From contig CACMTR010000003.1 in NCBI GenBank assembly GCA_902616715.1, positions 138,827-202,826 on the forward strand: a stretch of DNA of 64,000 nt, in the 5' to 3' direction. Below the pieces are notes generated by a model. That model ran no database searches. It worked only from the letters and a program-made list of their open reading frames with translations, and was not told the origin of the DNA. A program made the position numbers and the translations under genes. The DNA comes from an uncultured SAR86 cluster bacterium. Lineage in GTDB: Bacteria > Pseudomonadota > Gammaproteobacteria > Magnimaribacterales > AG-339-G14. Of this stretch, positions 17,776-28,136 are shown one piece after another (the first letter of the stretch is position 1; the number at the start of each line of letters is the position of its first letter).

Positions 17776-18901
17776 AAAAGTAAATTTTTTTATTTTAACA
17801 TTTGTATCTATTTTTATAATCGGATGCCAATCTGATGAGGTCGTCTTCGAAGAACCAGCTGAGCTTTTAAAAATTCAATCAATTGTAGAAATTGATAATT
17901 CATGGTCAAAAAATATTTTTTCTAACCCTTCAGCTGGAAAAAATAATATCGTTTTGGATGATCAAGGAACTTATACCTTTTCTAGTGAAGGATTGGTAAG
18001 TTTGTTTTCAAATGATGGTAGCCTTGATTGGGAAGTAGATCTAGGTATTGATTTATCCTCTGGCGTAGGAAAAGATTTTGGATCTTTATTCGTTACTTCA
18101 ATTGATGGCGAAGTTTTTTCTTTGAATTCTAATAATGGAAATATAAATTGGATTTCATCAGTTGAAGGAGAAAGTTTGTCGGTTCCAAGTTCTAATGGTG
18201 ACATCGTTGCGGTTCAAACGACGAACGGAAAAATTACAGCTTTAAATCTTAAAGATGGAAAATTCAGGTGGGAATATATTTCGGTTCTTCCTAGCTTAAG
18301 CTTAAGAGGAACTAGTTCTCCTGTATTTGATGATTCAGCATTGTATGTTGGTTTTGCAAATGGAAATTTAGCCATGATTGAACCTAGATCCGGTGTTGTT
18401 CAGTGGGAAGTTCCGGTGACTATCTCAAAAGGTGCTTCAGAAATTGAAAGAATAATTGATGTGGATTCCAAACCTAAAATTTCTACAGGAATTGCATTCG
18501 CAACTTCCTATCAAGGAGACGTGTCTGCAATAAATGTCAGAACAGGTAGAGTAATTTGGAGAAATAGTTTTTCTTCAACGAAAGACATATTTGAGTTTGA
18601 GAGAAACATCTTCGTGGTAGATGAAGAAAGTGAAGTTCAGGCATTTTCAGGATTAACAGGTATAAGCCTTTGGAAAACAAGTGATTATCGATTAAGGAAT
18701 TTAACTTCACCAGTTAAGGTCGAAAATTACCTAGTTGTAGGTGATTTTGAAGGATACCTTCATTTTATTAATATAGAAAATGGCAAACCAGAGGGAAGGT
18801 ATCGAGCAAGTAGATCTGGAATTATTGAATTACAATCTTATAAAAATTCTCTTGTTAGTCTGGACTTATCAGGAAGATTAACTTACCTTGAGGTTAAATA
18901 G
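17768..18901 (+). CDS. bamB: Outer membrane assembly lipoprotein BamB
   Basis: A 377-residue lipoprotein with an eight-bladed PQQ-type beta-propeller. The signal peptide ends IIGC, with the lipidated cysteine at 20. Repeats such as GSLDWEVDL, GNINWISSV, GKFRWEYIS, GVVQWEVPV and GRVIWRNSF mark the propeller blades, each with the structural tryptophan. BamB helps deliver nascent outer-membrane proteins to BamA. The gene lies between yfgM and der as in E. coli, and der starts 13 nt downstream. Confidence 0.93.
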   Translation: MNKKVNFFILTFVSIFIIGCQSDEVVFEEPAELLKIQSIVEIDNSWSKNIFSNPSAGKNNIVLDDQGTYTFSSEGLVSLFSNDGSLDWEVDLGIDLSSGVGKDFGSLFVTSIDGEVFSLNSNNGNINWISSVEGESLSVPSSNGDIVAVQTTNGKITALNLKDGKFRWEYISVLPSLSLRGTSSPVFDDSALYVGFANGNLAMIEPRSGVVQWEVPVTISKGASEIERIIDVDSKPKISTGIAFATSYQGDVSAINVRTGRVIWRNSFSSTKDIFEFERNIFVVDEESEVQAFSGLTGISLWKTSDYRLRNLTSPVKVENYLVVGDFEGYLHFINIENGKPEGRYRASRSGIIELQSYKNSLVSLDLSGRLTYLEVK

Positions 18902-18914
18902 GTGAAGGTTAATC

Positions 18915-20300
18915 ATGGGACCACTAATCGCAATTGTCGGAAGACCCAACGTAGGCAAATCAACTTTGTTCAATTCGCTTGTAGGGCAAAATTTATCATT
19001 AGTCGCAGATTTTCCTGGTTTAACTAGAGACAGGAAATATGGTTCAGCATCCATTAATGATTTTTCTTACATTTTTATTGACACTGCCGGGATAACAGAC
19101 TCAGATGACGAGTTTGAAAAACTGGTTCTTAACGAAACTCAAAAAGCTTTAAAAGAGGCAGATGGCTTTCTATTTTTGGTAGATGCTACAGGTCCTCTTA
19201 ACGCATTAGATTTAGAAATAAATGACATTTTAAGAAAATCTGGAAAAGAATACTTTCTTTGCATAAATAAGTCAGACCAAAAAGGTTCTGAGGAAAATTT
19301 AGAAGATTTTTTTGAACTTGGAGTAAAAATTACTTTAAAAATTTCAGCTAAAAATAAAAATGGTCTCATAGATCTAAAGAATAAAATTTTTAAGCAATTT
19401 ATTTCTTCCGAATCAAATAATAATGAAGATTTAAAGTCGGGAACTAAAAAAAAAATTGGCATATTAGGCAAGCCTAATGCAGGAAAATCTACTTTTTTTA
19501 ACAAGATCTTAAAGGACAACAGATCACTCGTCTCGAAAATCCCTGGGACAACTGTTGATTCAATTACTGAAGAAATAAAATTTAAAAATCAATTAATTTC
19601 CATTACAGATACAGCTGGACTCAGACGAAAAGGCAAAATTAAGAAAGAAAATGAAATTTTCTCTTCTCAAAAATCAATTAATATTATTAGAAATTCAGAA
19701 GGTATAATTTACCTTGTCGATGGTAAAGAGACTGTAACCGATCAAGATTTACACTTACTCTCCTTAATTATATCCTCAGGTAAGCCCCTGATAATTGGGA
19801 TAAATAAATCTGAATCATTGAGTGCTTATGAAAAGTCTTTGCTAAAAAGAAACATAAGTAAGAAATTGAATTTTGTAAGTCACATTGAAGTAAGTTATAT
19901 ATCTGCCATTAAAGGTATTGGTACAAGCAATCTTCTAAATAAGTTATTAAAATTAGTTGATAGAAGCAAGGAAGAAATAAAATCTCAAGACTTAAATAAA
20001 TTTATTAAAGAGGCCCAAGATGCAAATCCGCCTGCCATGCATGGAAGATTTAGACCAAAAATAAAATTTGTAAATATTGGAAGCACATCACCCCCAACTT
20101 TTATTTTTCATGGAAATCAACTAGAAAAATTAAATAAAAGTTACAAAAAATATATGGAAAACACTTTAAGAAAAAAATTTAAGTTACAAGGAATTCCAAT
20201 TCAATTAATCTTTAAAGATAATGAAAATCCTTTTAAAAATAAAAAAAATAAACTTACAAAACGGCAATATGCTAAGAGGAAAAGGGTAAGAAGCCATTGA
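18915..20300 (+). CDS. der: Ribosome biogenesis GTPase Der (EngA)
   Basis: A 461-residue protein with two tandem GTPase domains and a C-terminal KH-like domain, needed for 50S subunit assembly. The first domain has GRPNVGKS and DTAGIT, and the second has GKPNAGKS and DTAGLR. The NKSD of the first domain and NKSE of the second are G4 motifs; the second differs slightly from the usual NKWD. The last 30 residues are very basic. It is the final gene of the rodZ-der run. The sequence after its stop holds a new promoter for sdhC. Confidence 0.96.
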   Translation: MGPLIAIVGRPNVGKSTLFNSLVGQNLSLVADFPGLTRDRKYGSASINDFSYIFIDTAGITDSDDEFEKLVLNETQKALKEADGFLFLVDATGPLNALDLEINDILRKSGKEYFLCINKSDQKGSEENLEDFFELGVKITLKISAKNKNGLIDLKNKIFKQFISSESNNNEDLKSGTKKKIGILGKPNAGKSTFFNKILKDNRSLVSKIPGTTVDSITEEIKFKNQLISITDTAGLRRKGKIKKENEIFSSQKSINIIRNSEGIIYLVDGKETVTDQDLHLLSLIISSGKPLIIGINKSESLSAYEKSLLKRNISKKLNFVSHIEVSYISAIKGIGTSNLLNKLLKLVDRSKEEIKSQDLNKFIKEAQDANPPAMHGRFRPKIKFVNIGSTSPPTFIFHGNQLEKLNKSYKKYMENTLRKKFKLQGIPIQLIFKDNENPFKNKKNKLTKRQYAKRKRVRSH

Positions 20301-20324
20301 TCCTTCAAAACAACTTAATATAAT
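20297..20324 (+). promoter_or_regulatory. Candidate sigma70 promoter of sdhCDAB
   Basis: TTGATC at 20297-20302 and TATAAT at 20319-20324 are separated by 16 nt and lie 21 nt upstream of the sdhC start. The -35 box overlaps the der stop codon. Both hexamers are close to consensus. Confidence 0.5.
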
Positions 20325-20344
20325 GCTTAAAACTTTGCTTAAAT

Positions 20345-20716
20345 ATGTCTAAACCACCTCTTTTTTTAAACTTATTAAAAATAAGATTACCAATCACTGC
20401 AAAAGCTTCAATAATTCATAGAATTTCTGCGTTAGGAGTATTTTTTTTAATTTTTCCGTTTATGGGTGCGGTTTTAATATCTACGAGTTCTCCTGATGGT
20501 TTTAATTATATGCAAGACTTGGGAAATTCTTTTTTTATAAAGTTAATGCTTAATCTTTTTATAGCAGGTTTAACCTATCATTTCATTGCTGGTCTAAGGC
20601 ATTTGGTTATGGATTTTGGCTTTTGGGAGACTTTTAAAGCCGGTTCATTAAGCGCTTATGGCACTTTTTTTCTCAGTGGAATTATGATTATCTATTTTTC
20701 GACTTTATTATGGTGA
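20345..20716 (+). CDS. sdhC: Succinate dehydrogenase cytochrome b556 subunit
   Basis: A 123-residue membrane anchor with three transmembrane helices at about 30-50, 65-90 and 102-122. The SIIHRISALGVFFLI segment carries the conserved SxxHR quinone-site motif, and HFIAGLRHLVMD holds the haem-ligand histidine region. With SdhD it anchors complex II in the inner membrane and binds ubiquinone. The start of sdhD overlaps its end by 7 nt. Confidence 0.94.
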   Translation: MSKPPLFLNLLKIRLPITAKASIIHRISALGVFFLIFPFMGAVLISTSSPDGFNYMQDLGNSFFIKLMLNLFIAGLTYHFIAGLRHLVMDFGFWETFKAGSLSAYGTFFLSGIMIIYFSTLLW

Positions 20717-21072
20717 CCAAACTCTATTCTTTCAAAAGAACTGGAATCTTCGACTATCTCATGGTTAGAGTTTCTGCAGTTTTTCAAGCCCTATATTTTT
20801 CAGTTATAACCTATTATTGGTTGACGTATATGCCAGTAAATTATGCTCAGCTGACCGGTTTTTTTGATATTCTATTTGTGAAAATAGGAACATTATTAGT
20901 CTTAATATCGATTTCTTATCATTCGTTACAAGGTATTCATCATATTATTGAAGATTACCTAACCGAGGCAAGAGTTGGTAATGCTGCTAGATTTCTTCAG
21001 ATTTCTGTTTTAAGTTTCAGTTATCTTCAAATTTTAGGAGCTATCGTTTGTACTATTTTCATAATTATTTAG
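20710..21072 (+). CDS. sdhD: Succinate dehydrogenase membrane anchor subunit
   Basis: A 120-residue hydrophobic protein with three membrane helices. The segment SYHSLQGIHHIIEDYL has the histidine and acidic residues typical of SdhD, where the histidine is a haem b ligand and the DY pair is near the quinone. It overlaps sdhC by 7 nt and precedes sdhA by 9 nt. Small divergent proteins are hard to call alone, but the operon position makes the assignment secure. Confidence 0.93.
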   Translation: MVTKLYSFKRTGIFDYLMVRVSAVFQALYFSVITYYWLTYMPVNYAQLTGFFDILFVKIGTLLVLISISYHSLQGIHHIIEDYLTEARVGNAARFLQISVLSFSYLQILGAIVCTIFIII

Positions 21073-21081
21073 GAATATATT

Positions 21082-22884
21082 ATGGCAATGAATGGAAAAG
21101 GATATCTTGATGCATCTAGTTTACCCGTTAAGGAATTCGACGGAATTATAGTCGGAGGCGGAGGTTCTGGACTCATGGCAGGACTTCAACTTGCTCAATC
21201 GGGCATGAATACTGCAGTCGTTTCCAAAGTTTTTCCAACAAGATCCCATACGGTGTCTGCTCAAGGAGGCATCACTTGTGCTATAGCTAGTGCAGATCCT
21301 AATGATGATTGGAGATGGCATATGTATGACACAGTCAAAGGTTCAGATTTCATTGGAGATCAAGATTCGATTGAATATATGTGTCAAGAAGGACCTGCAA
21401 CTGTATTTGAATTAGAAAACATGGGCTTACCATTTTCTAGAACTGAAGAAGGAAAAATATATCAAAGAGCTTTTGGAGGGCAATCAAAGGATTATGGTAA
21501 AGGCGGTCAAGCTGAAAGAACTTGTGCGGCAGCTGACAGAACCGGGCATGCTCTTCTTCATACTCTTTATCAAGCAAACATTAAAGCTGGTACTAATTTT
21601 TTAAGTGAGTGGTTTGCGGTTGATCTAGTTTTAAATGACTCTAATCAGGTAACCGGAGTTATAGCTTTTGAAATTGAATCTGGCGAAGCATACTTTTTGA
21701 AAGCTAAAGCAACAGTTTTAGCAACAGGAGGGGCAGGTAGAATTTATAAATCTACTACCAATGCTTTAATTAATACTGGAGATGGAACTGGAATGGCTCT
21801 TAGAGCAGGATTAGCAGTTCAAGATATGGAAATGTGGCAGTTTCATCCCACCGGAATTCATGGAGCAGGAACTTTAGTTACTGAGGGATGTAGAGGAGAA
21901 GGTGGATACTTAATTAATAAAGATGGAGAAAGATTTATGGAGCGTTATGCACCTAACGCTAAAGACCTTGCAAGTAGAGACGTTGTTGCTAGGTCTATGA
22001 TGCTAGAGATAATCGAGGGAAGAGGTTGCGGACCTGATAAAGATCATTGTTATTTAAAACTTGATCATCTTGGAGCGGATCTTCTCCATAAAAGACTTCC
22101 AGGAATTACTGAACTTTCTAAAACATTCGCTCATATAGATCCAGCAGATCACCCGATTCCTGTTGTTCCAACCTGCCATTATGCTATGGGAGGCATTCCA
22201 ACAAATGTTCATGGTCAAGTCATTACCCAACAATCTGACGGTTCAGATAAAATTGTAGATGGCCTGTATGCCGCTGGAGAAGCAGCTTGTGTCTCAGTGC
22301 ATGGAGGAAATCGTTTAGGTGGAAACTCATTATTAGACTTGGTTGTTTTTGGTAGATCCGCAGGTCTTCATATTGAAGATTCATTTAAACAAGGCATTGG
22401 AATCTCAGAACCTACGCGCGAAAACATTAACGAATCTTTAAAAAATATTAATCGTGTAAATTCTAGTAAGGAAGGTGAGAATTCTTCAGTAATAAAAAAA
22501 GATTTGCAAGAAGTTATGCAGTTAAGTTTCGGAGTTTTTAGGAGCGCCAAAAATATGGAGGAAGGAATCCAAGAAATTAATGATATTAGAGAAAGATCTG
22601 AAGGACTTTATTTAGCAGATAAATCCTCTAAATTTAACACTGCTAGGGTTGAAGCACTTGAATTGCTCAATTTATTAGAAGTTGCTGAGGCAACTGCAAT
22701 ATGTGCGAGCGAGAGAAAAGAAAGTAGGGGCGCTCATTCCAGAGACGACTATCCAGAAAGAGATGATGAAAACTGGCTCAAACATTCAATTTATTTTAAA
22801 GAAACTAAAGAAGTTTCAAAAAGAGATGTAAATTTTAGACCTAAAATTGTTCAAGCTTTTCAACCTTTTGCCAGAACTTATTAA
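21082..22884 (+). CDS. sdhA: Succinate dehydrogenase flavoprotein subunit
   Basis: A 600-residue flavoprotein of complex II. The FAD dinucleotide fold [17 protein letters not shown] starts near residue 26. The covalent FAD histidine lies in [10 protein letters not shown]. Catalytic-region motifs HPTGIHGAG and [15 protein letters not shown] are intact. Length is close to the family norm (about 590). SdhA oxidises succinate to fumarate in the TCA cycle. Its stop codon overlaps the sdhB start by one base, suggesting translational coupling. Confidence 0.97.
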   Translation: MAMNGKGYLDASSLPVKEFDGIIVGGGGSGLMAGLQLAQSGMNTAVVSKVFPTRSHTVSAQGGITCAIASADPNDDWRWHMYDTVKGSDFIGDQDSIEYMCQEGPATVFELENMGLPFSRTEEGKIYQRAFGGQSKDYGKGGQAERTCAAADRTGHALLHTLYQANIKAGTNFLSEWFAVDLVLNDSNQVTGVIAFEIESGEAYFLKAKATVLATGGAGRIYKSTTNALINTGDGTGMALRAGLAVQDMEMWQFHPTGIHGAGTLVTEGCRGEGGYLINKDGERFMERYAPNAKDLASRDVVARSMMLEIIEGRGCGPDKDHCYLKLDHLGADLLHKRLPGITELSKTFAHIDPADHPIPVVPTCHYAMGGIPTNVHGQVITQQSDGSDKIVDGLYAAGEAACVSVHGGNRLGGNSLLDLVVFGRSAGLHIEDSFKQGIGISEPTRENINESLKNINRVNSSKEGENSSVIKKDLQEVMQLSFGVFRSAKNMEEGIQEINDIRERSEGLYLADKSSKFNTARVEALELLNLLEVAEATAICASERKESRGAHSRDDYPERDDENWLKHSIYFKETKEVSKRDVNFRPKIVQAFQPFARTY

Positions 22885-23621
22885 TGAATAGTATTGCCGC
22901 AGAACAACTGAAAACCTTAAAAGTTAGTATCTATAGATACGATCCTGACATTGGGAAGAAACCATACATGCAAAGTATGGACATAGACATACCTAAAGAT
23001 AAAGACATTATGGTTCTTGATGCACTACAACTTGCAAAGGAAATTGATCCAACGATATCTTTCAGAAGATCATGTAGAGAGGGAGTGTGTGGTTCTGATG
23101 GAATGAATATTAACGGAAAAAACGGACTAGGCTGTATAACTCCTCTTTCAGAGGCTGTTAGAGGAAATAAGCTTGAACTAAGACCTCTACCTGGTCTACC
23201 TGTCGTAAAAGATCTAATCGTAGATATGACACAGTTTGTTGATCAATATAAGAAAATCCAACCTTATTTAATTACCGATAAAAAGACTGATGGGAAAGAA
23301 ATACCTCAAACTGTTGAAGATAGAGACAAATTAGATGGTCTTTATGAATGTATTATGTGTGGATGTTGTTCAACTGCTTGCCCTTCTTTTTGGTGGAATC
23401 CCGACAAATTTCTTGGACCAGCGGCTCTTCTTCAAGCTTATAGGTTCATTTCCGATAGCAGAGATGTCGCAACTGAAGAAAGGTTAGATCAGCTAGAAGA
23501 TGCTTTTAGTGTTTTTAGATGTCACGGAATAATGAACTGTGTATCAGTTTGTCCTAAAGGATTGAATCCTAACAAAGCTATTAATGAAATAAAAAAAATG
23601 CTCATCAAAAGAGCTATTTAG
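22884..23621 (+). CDS. sdhB: Succinate dehydrogenase iron-sulfur subunit
   Basis: A 245-residue protein with the three complex II clusters. CREGVCGSDG with a later GLGC binds 2Fe-2S, CIMCGCCSTACPSFWW gives the 4Fe-4S ligands, and CHGIMNCVSVCPKGLNP contributes the 3Fe-4S and remaining ligands. It passes electrons from SdhA to the membrane quinone. In E. coli the next genes would be sucAB; here 53 nt later sucC begins, with no room for a dehydrogenase. Confidence 0.97.
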   Translation: MNSIAAEQLKTLKVSIYRYDPDIGKKPYMQSMDIDIPKDKDIMVLDALQLAKEIDPTISFRRSCREGVCGSDGMNINGKNGLGCITPLSEAVRGNKLELRPLPGLPVVKDLIVDMTQFVDQYKKIQPYLITDKKTDGKEIPQTVEDRDKLDGLYECIMCGCCSTACPSFWWNPDKFLGPAALLQAYRFISDSRDVATEERLDQLEDAFSVFRCHGIMNCVSVCPKGLNPNKAINEIKKMLIKRAI

Positions 23622-23674
23622 ATTAAGAATACTTTCTTTTTTTATCATTCCTTCTTTGCTACTATTCATGAACA

Positions 23675-24835
23675 TTGAATTTACACGAATATCAAGCAAA
23701 ATTTCTTTTTAAAGATTACGGTTTACCTGTATCTAAATCTCAATTAATTTTCCAGCTATCTGACATTGATCGAGCAATATCTGTACTTAACGTAGATTCA
23801 TATGTTGTTAAAGCTCAAGTCCATGCAGGTGGGAGAGGAAAAGCGGGCGGAGTTATTCTTACTAAAAAGAAAGAAGAGATAAGAGATTTTTGTCAAAAAT
23901 GGTTGGGAGCTAATTTAATAACTTATCAAACTGATAAAAAGGGACAGCCTGTATCTTGTGTACTTTTAGAAGAATGCACAGATATAAAAACAGAGTTATA
24001 TTTAGGATTAGTAATCGATAGAAGTTCTAAATCTATCGCAGTAATTGCATCTCCAGATGGAGGAGTTGATATAGAATCAGTAGCTGAAAATAATCCAGAA
24101 AAGATATTTAAAGTATTTTTAGATTCTTCAAACAAAATTAAAGATAAGGAAATACAGAAACTTTCTGATGGCCTCGAATTGAATAAAAGTCAGAATATAG
24201 AGTTTAGCTCTCTGATAAAAAATCTTATTAAGTTATTTGTTGACAAGGATTTTTCTCTTATAGAAATAAATCCATTAGTCATTGATATCTCTGGCAGACT
24301 AAATTGTTTAGATGGAAAAATTAATGTCGATAGCAATGCGTTGTATCGTCAAGAAGAAATTAATGGAATGCGAGACGAATCTCAAGAAGACGCTTTAGAG
24401 TTAGATGCATCAAAATGGGGACTTAATTATGTAACACTGGATGGAACAGTTGGCTGTATGGTAAACGGAGCAGGATTGGCAATGGGCACTATGGACATTA
24501 TTAAGCTCTCAGGTGGTTTTCCTGCTAATTTCTTAGATGTTGGAGGCGCCGTGAATAAAGAGAGCGTCACAGAAGCTTTTAAAATTATTGTTTCCGATTC
24601 TAAAGTTAAATCAATTTTAATAAATATTTTTGGTGGCATAGTTCGATGTGATGTTGTGGCTGAGGGAATAGTATCCGCAATACAAGATATAGGGATTCAG
24701 GTTCCTGTGGTAGTTCGTTTAAAAGGCAACAACTCTGATATTGCTAAAAACATACTCGAAAAAAGCAGACTAAATATTTTTTCCGAAACGGATTTAACGC
24801 TTGCTGCAAAAAAAGCGGTCGATTTATCAAAATGA
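23675..24835 (+). CDS. sucC: Succinyl-CoA synthetase beta subunit (ADP-forming)
   Basis: A 386-residue subunit with an N-terminal ATP-grasp domain and a C-terminal CoA-ligase domain. The protein starts [15 protein letters not shown], the standard SucC beginning, which fixes the start at TTG 23675; the ATG at 23668 is out of frame. Other signatures are [15 protein letters not shown] and the closing [13 protein letters not shown]. With SucD it interconverts succinyl-CoA and succinate with ATP synthesis. It is translationally coupled to sucD by a 4 nt ATGA overlap. Confidence 0.96.
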   Translation: MNLHEYQAKFLFKDYGLPVSKSQLIFQLSDIDRAISVLNVDSYVVKAQVHAGGRGKAGGVILTKKKEEIRDFCQKWLGANLITYQTDKKGQPVSCVLLEECTDIKTELYLGLVIDRSSKSIAVIASPDGGVDIESVAENNPEKIFKVFLDSSNKIKDKEIQKLSDGLELNKSQNIEFSSLIKNLIKLFVDKDFSLIEINPLVIDISGRLNCLDGKINVDSNALYRQEEINGMRDESQEDALELDASKWGLNYVTLDGTVGCMVNGAGLAMGTMDIIKLSGGFPANFLDVGGAVNKESVTEAFKIIVSDSKVKSILINIFGGIVRCDVVAEGIVSAIQDIGIQVPVVVRLKGNNSDIAKNILEKSRLNIFSETDLTLAAKKAVDLSK

Positions 24836-25704
24836 GTATTCTTATCGATAATCAAACTATTGCAATATGTCAGGGATTTACTGGTTCTCAGGCAACTCTT
24901 CACTGTTCTCAATCTTTAGAATATGGAACAAATATTGCTGGGGGAGTAACACCGGGAAAAGCTGGACAGACTCACTTAAACCTTCCCGTATTTGAAAACG
25001 TTTCACAAGCAATCAAAGAAACCGGTGCGGATACTTCTCTAATATTTGTACCAGCTCCTTTTTGTAGGAATTCAATAAATGAAGCCTTAGATTCAGAATT
25101 AAAGTTGATTATAGTCATTACTGAAGGCATACCAACTTTAGATATGCTTTATTTAAAAGCAAAAGCAGATGAGATGGGAACTAGAATTATTGGACCTAAT
25201 TGTCCTGGCGTTATAACGCCAGGACAAGCAAAACTTGGAATTATGCCCGCTAGTATTCATAGCAAGGGGAAGGTTGGAATCGTTTCAAGATCTGGAACTC
25301 TTACATACGAAGCAGTAGATCAGACTTCTCGAGAGGGTTTAGGACAATCAAGTTGCGTAGGTATTGGTGGCGATCCTATACCGGGTTCAAGTTTTATAGA
25401 TATCTTAGAAATGTTTGAACATGATTCTGAAACAGAAGGTATTGTCATGGTCGGTGAAATAGGGGGTACAGCGGAGGAAGAGGCTGCGGAGTTTATTCAA
25501 GAAAAAATTTCAAAACCAATCGTTTCTTACATAGCTGGAGTAAGCGCTCCTCCAGGAAAAAGAATGGGACATGCTGGAGCTATTATTTCTGGTGGTAAAG
25601 GATCTGCAGAAGATAAGTTTAATGCGTTAGAAAAAGCAGGAGTAAGAATAGTCAAAAGTCCTGCAGATATTGGAAAAGCTATTTCCGAAGAAATAAATTC
25701 TTAA
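24832..25704 (+). CDS. sucD: Succinyl-CoA synthetase alpha subunit
   Basis: A 290-residue subunit. [12 protein letters not shown] opens the CoA-binding domain. [21 protein letters not shown] and the phosphohistidine H247 in [14 protein letters not shown] are all present. Length is the usual 289-290. It overlaps sucC by 4 nt. It ends the sdhCDAB-sucCD run; the convergent oxidoreductase gene starts its 3' end 9 nt away and no terminator hairpin is obvious between them. Confidence 0.97.
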   Translation: MSILIDNQTIAICQGFTGSQATLHCSQSLEYGTNIAGGVTPGKAGQTHLNLPVFENVSQAIKETGADTSLIFVPAPFCRNSINEALDSELKLIIVITEGIPTLDMLYLKAKADEMGTRIIGPNCPGVITPGQAKLGIMPASIHSKGKVGIVSRSGTLTYEAVDQTSREGLGQSSCVGIGGDPIPGSSFIDILEMFEHDSETEGIVMVGEIGGTAEEEAAEFIQEKISKPIVSYIAGVSAPPGKRMGHAGAIISGGKGSAEDKFNALEKAGVRIVKSPADIGKAISEEINS

Positions 25705-25713
25705 AGTTTTTAC

Positions 25714-26739
25714 TTAAATTTTTATCAGCTGTTTTCCAAAATTCTTTCCAGATAAAACATTTCTTAGTCCTTGAGGAGTATTTTCAAAACCTTCTAGAAT
25801 AGATTCTTTATATTTTATCTCTCCTTTACGAATCCATTCTGTAAGTTCTTTTGTAGCCTCGTCCCATTGATTCATATATTCCGTAACTACAAAAAATCTA
25901 TGTTCAGGTACAGGGTCAAGTGAGCCAAACACATCAAAAGGAGTTTCGGGTAAATCGTCTCTGCTGTCCATATCAGGATTAAAAGAATTATAGGCTGAAA
26001 TGTATCCACAAATTGGCACTCTTCCTCCTTCATTCATTAAAGGCGCTACAGCATTTGACACTTCTCCACCTACATTTTCAAAGTAAATGTCTATTCCATC
26101 AGGACAAGCATCAGCTAGGTTTTTAGAAAGGTTTCCTGATTTGTAGTCAATAGCGTGATCTAATCCCATTTCTTCTTTTACAAAAGAACATTTATCAGGA
26201 CCACCAGCAATTCCAACAGTTTTACATCCTTTTAATTTTGCTATTTGACCCACTACCGATCCAACAGCTCCAGATGCAGCAGAGACAACTACAGTGTCTT
26301 CAGATTTTAGCTTCCCTACATCTAGCAATCCAAAATAAGCTGTTCTTCCAGGCATTCCAGCTACTCCTAAATAGGCTTGAATAGGAGCTAAATCTGGATA
26401 GACTCTTCTGACAAATAAACTATCATCATCAGCAACTATATGTGTTTGCCAACCTAAGTGAGCCGTAACAATGTCTCCAATATTGTATTTTTCTGATCTA
26501 GACTGTATTACTTTTCCAACACTTTCTCCCACCATTAAACCTCCAATTTTCACAGGTTCAGCATAGGATTTCATATCATTCATACGTCCACGCATGTATG
26601 GATCGACAGAGAGAAAAGTTACTTCTATAAGAATTTGATTTTCTAATAAATCTGGAATGTCAGTCTCTATTAGATTCCAGCAGTCATCCTCAGGCATTCC
26701 TATCGGTCTTTTAGCGAGTGTAAATTGTTTATTTATCAT
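25714..26739 (-). CDS. Zinc-independent NADP-dependent oxidoreductase (MDR superfamily, CurA/PTGR-like)
   Basis: A 341-residue medium-chain dehydrogenase/reductase of the leukotriene B4 dehydrogenase type. SVDPYMRGRMND near residue 45 and the Rossmann motif AASGAVGSVVGQIAKLKGC at about 150 are characteristic, as is the ENVGG segment near 220. It lacks the zinc-ligand cysteines of alcohol dehydrogenases. Members reduce the double bond of alpha,beta-unsaturated ketones or aldehydes; the natural substrate here is unknown. It is divergent from the following enoyl-reductase-like gene across 56 nt. Confidence 0.85.
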   Translation of the reverse strand: MINKQFTLAKRPIGMPEDDCWNLIETDIPDLLENQILIEVTFLSVDPYMRGRMNDMKSYAEPVKIGGLMVGESVGKVIQSRSEKYNIGDIVTAHLGWQTHIVADDDSLFVRRVYPDLAPIQAYLGVAGMPGRTAYFGLLDVGKLKSEDTVVVSAASGAVGSVVGQIAKLKGCKTVGIAGGPDKCSFVKEEMGLDHAIDYKSGNLSKNLADACPDGIDIYFENVGGEVSNAVAPLMNEGGRVPICGYISAYNSFNPDMDSRDDLPETPFDVFGSLDPVPEHRFFVVTEYMNQWDEATKELTEWIRKGEIKYKESILEGFENTPQGLRNVLSGKNFGKQLIKI

Positions 26740-26795
26740 TTTCTCTCCTACAACTATTATTTATATAATATAGAAAAAAATCATTTATTAAAATT

Positions 26796-27971
26796 ATGCA
26801 AAGAAAATATCAACTTTTAGTTTATGGGGCTTCAGGTTTTACAGGTAGGTTATGTGCAAAATATTTACATGAAAATTATCCTGATTTGTCTTGGGCAATT
26901 GGCGGGAGAAACAAAAAAAAATTAGAGCAATTAAAAAAAGAAATGAATCTTAAATGTGACATCCTTATTGCTGATGCGGAAAATTATGAAGATTTGGCCA
27001 ATATGGTAAAAGAAACTAAGGTCCTATTAACAACAGCCGGTCCTTATTCAAAGTATGGTTCTTTACTTTTAAAAGCATGTATTTTTGAAAAAACTCATTA
27101 CACAGATATAACAGGAGAGAATCATTGGGTAAAAAAACAAATGGATCTTTACAATGAAGAGGCAATTTCAAATGGTGTCCGTGTAATTCCCTCATGTGGT
27201 TACGACTCTTTGCCGTCTGACATAGGAACTTTGTTTGCTATTAATCAAATGAACAAATCGGTAAAAAAAGTTGAAGTATTTCACTCTGCGTCTGGGGGGG
27301 CTTCCGGAGGAACAATTGAATCAATATTTTCAATGGGAAAATTGCCTAAAGAAATGAGAGACCCATTTTTACTTAACCCAAAAGAATCCGTTTCCGATTT
27401 TCAAAGAAAAAAGAGTGCAGATTCTCTTTCTATAAAATGGATTGAAGAGGCTCAAAAGTGGTCTGGTTTGGGACTTTTTTCTGTCGCTAATACAAGAGTA
27501 GTAAGAAGATCCGCAGCTTTAATGGAAATGAATCAAAAGTCTTATGGCAATAACTTTATATATAAAGAATATGGAGCCTATGCTTCAAAAAATTCAGCAA
27601 GAATTGCCTCAATAGGCTTGATCCTAGGCTTTCTAATTATTTCAACGCCATTAAGGTGGCTTATTAGAAAGTTTTTGCCCCAACCTGGAGAAGGGCCTTC
27701 TTTAGAAGTACAAAACAATGGATGGTTTAAAGGAGTATTTGTTGCTGAAGCTGAAGATGGTGAAAAACAAGTGAGCACAATATACGGTGACGGCGATCCT
27801 GGATATAAATCTACCTCTAAAATGCTTTGTGAGTCAGCTTTAACAATTGCTCTTTCGGATAATTTACCTGGAGGAGAGGATTTTGGAGGGTTTTTAACCC
27901 CAGCTACAGGCCTAGGAATTCCTTTGATTGAAAGGTTAAAAAAAGCTGATATAAAATTTGAAGTTGTATGA
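26796..27971 (+). CDS. Saccharopine-dehydrogenase-like / trans-acting enoyl reductase family protein
   Basis: A 391-residue NAD(P) Rossmann protein. YGASGFTGRLCAKYL at residues 8-22 is the nucleotide-binding motif, followed by AIGGRNKKKLEQL, TAGPYSKYGS and YTDITGE. This is the saccharopine dehydrogenase-like reductase group that includes mycobacterial trans-acting enoyl reductases and eukaryotic SCCPDH. A hydrophobic segment at about 270-290 (IASIGLILGFLIISTPL) may contact a membrane. The substrate is unknown; a lipid-related role is only suggested by the family. Confidence 0.75.
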   Translation: MQRKYQLLVYGASGFTGRLCAKYLHENYPDLSWAIGGRNKKKLEQLKKEMNLKCDILIADAENYEDLANMVKETKVLLTTAGPYSKYGSLLLKACIFEKTHYTDITGENHWVKKQMDLYNEEAISNGVRVIPSCGYDSLPSDIGTLFAINQMNKSVKKVEVFHSASGGASGGTIESIFSMGKLPKEMRDPFLLNPKESVSDFQRKKSADSLSIKWIEEAQKWSGLGLFSVANTRVVRRSAALMEMNQKSYGNNFIYKEYGAYASKNSARIASIGLILGFLIISTPLRWLIRKFLPQPGEGPSLEVQNNGWFKGVFVAEAEDGEKQVSTIYGDGDPGYKSTSKMLCESALTIALSDNLPGGEDFGGFLTPATGLGIPLIERLKKADIKFEVV

Positions 27972-28017
27972 ATTCCTTATAACTTTTAATAACTAATTTT
28001 TTTATATTTATAACCCA

Positions 28018-28035
28018 TCTTAAGTATTCTTAAGA
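28018..28035. repeat. Perfect inverted repeat TCTTAAG-TATT-CTTAAGA
   Basis: A 7 nt perfect stem around a TATT spacer, 47 nt after the stop of the upstream reductase gene. It is not followed by a T run, so it is more like a protein-binding dyad than a terminator. It belongs to the 222 nt gap before the photolyase gene. Confidence 0.4.
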
Positions 28036-28098
28036 GTATTATTAATCAAATTCAAGTGATCTTTTCTCCCCAGAAATCTCTCCTAACTTGGATTTACT

Positions 28099-28123
28099 GG
28101 GTTGATACTAATGGTATCAGCCC
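28099..28123 (+). repeat. Hairpin GGGTTGATAC-TAATG-GTATCAGCCC in photolyase leader
   Basis: A 10 bp stem with one G-T pair and a 5 nt loop, followed by ATTTTTA. It could be a weak terminator for the upstream reductase, an operator dyad (TGATAC / GTATCA), or part of a leader RNA for the photolyase gene. The sequence does not decide between these. Confidence 0.45.
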
Positions 28124-28136
28124 ATTTTTAATGGCG

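Noticed and set aside
19139..19519. Minus-strand 126-codon open frame inside der
   Set aside because: Opposite frame of the two GTPase domains, with no recognisable protein features.
22884..23674. A remnant of sucA or sucB between sdhB and sucC
   Set aside because: The gap after sdhB is 53 nt and shows no coding remains.
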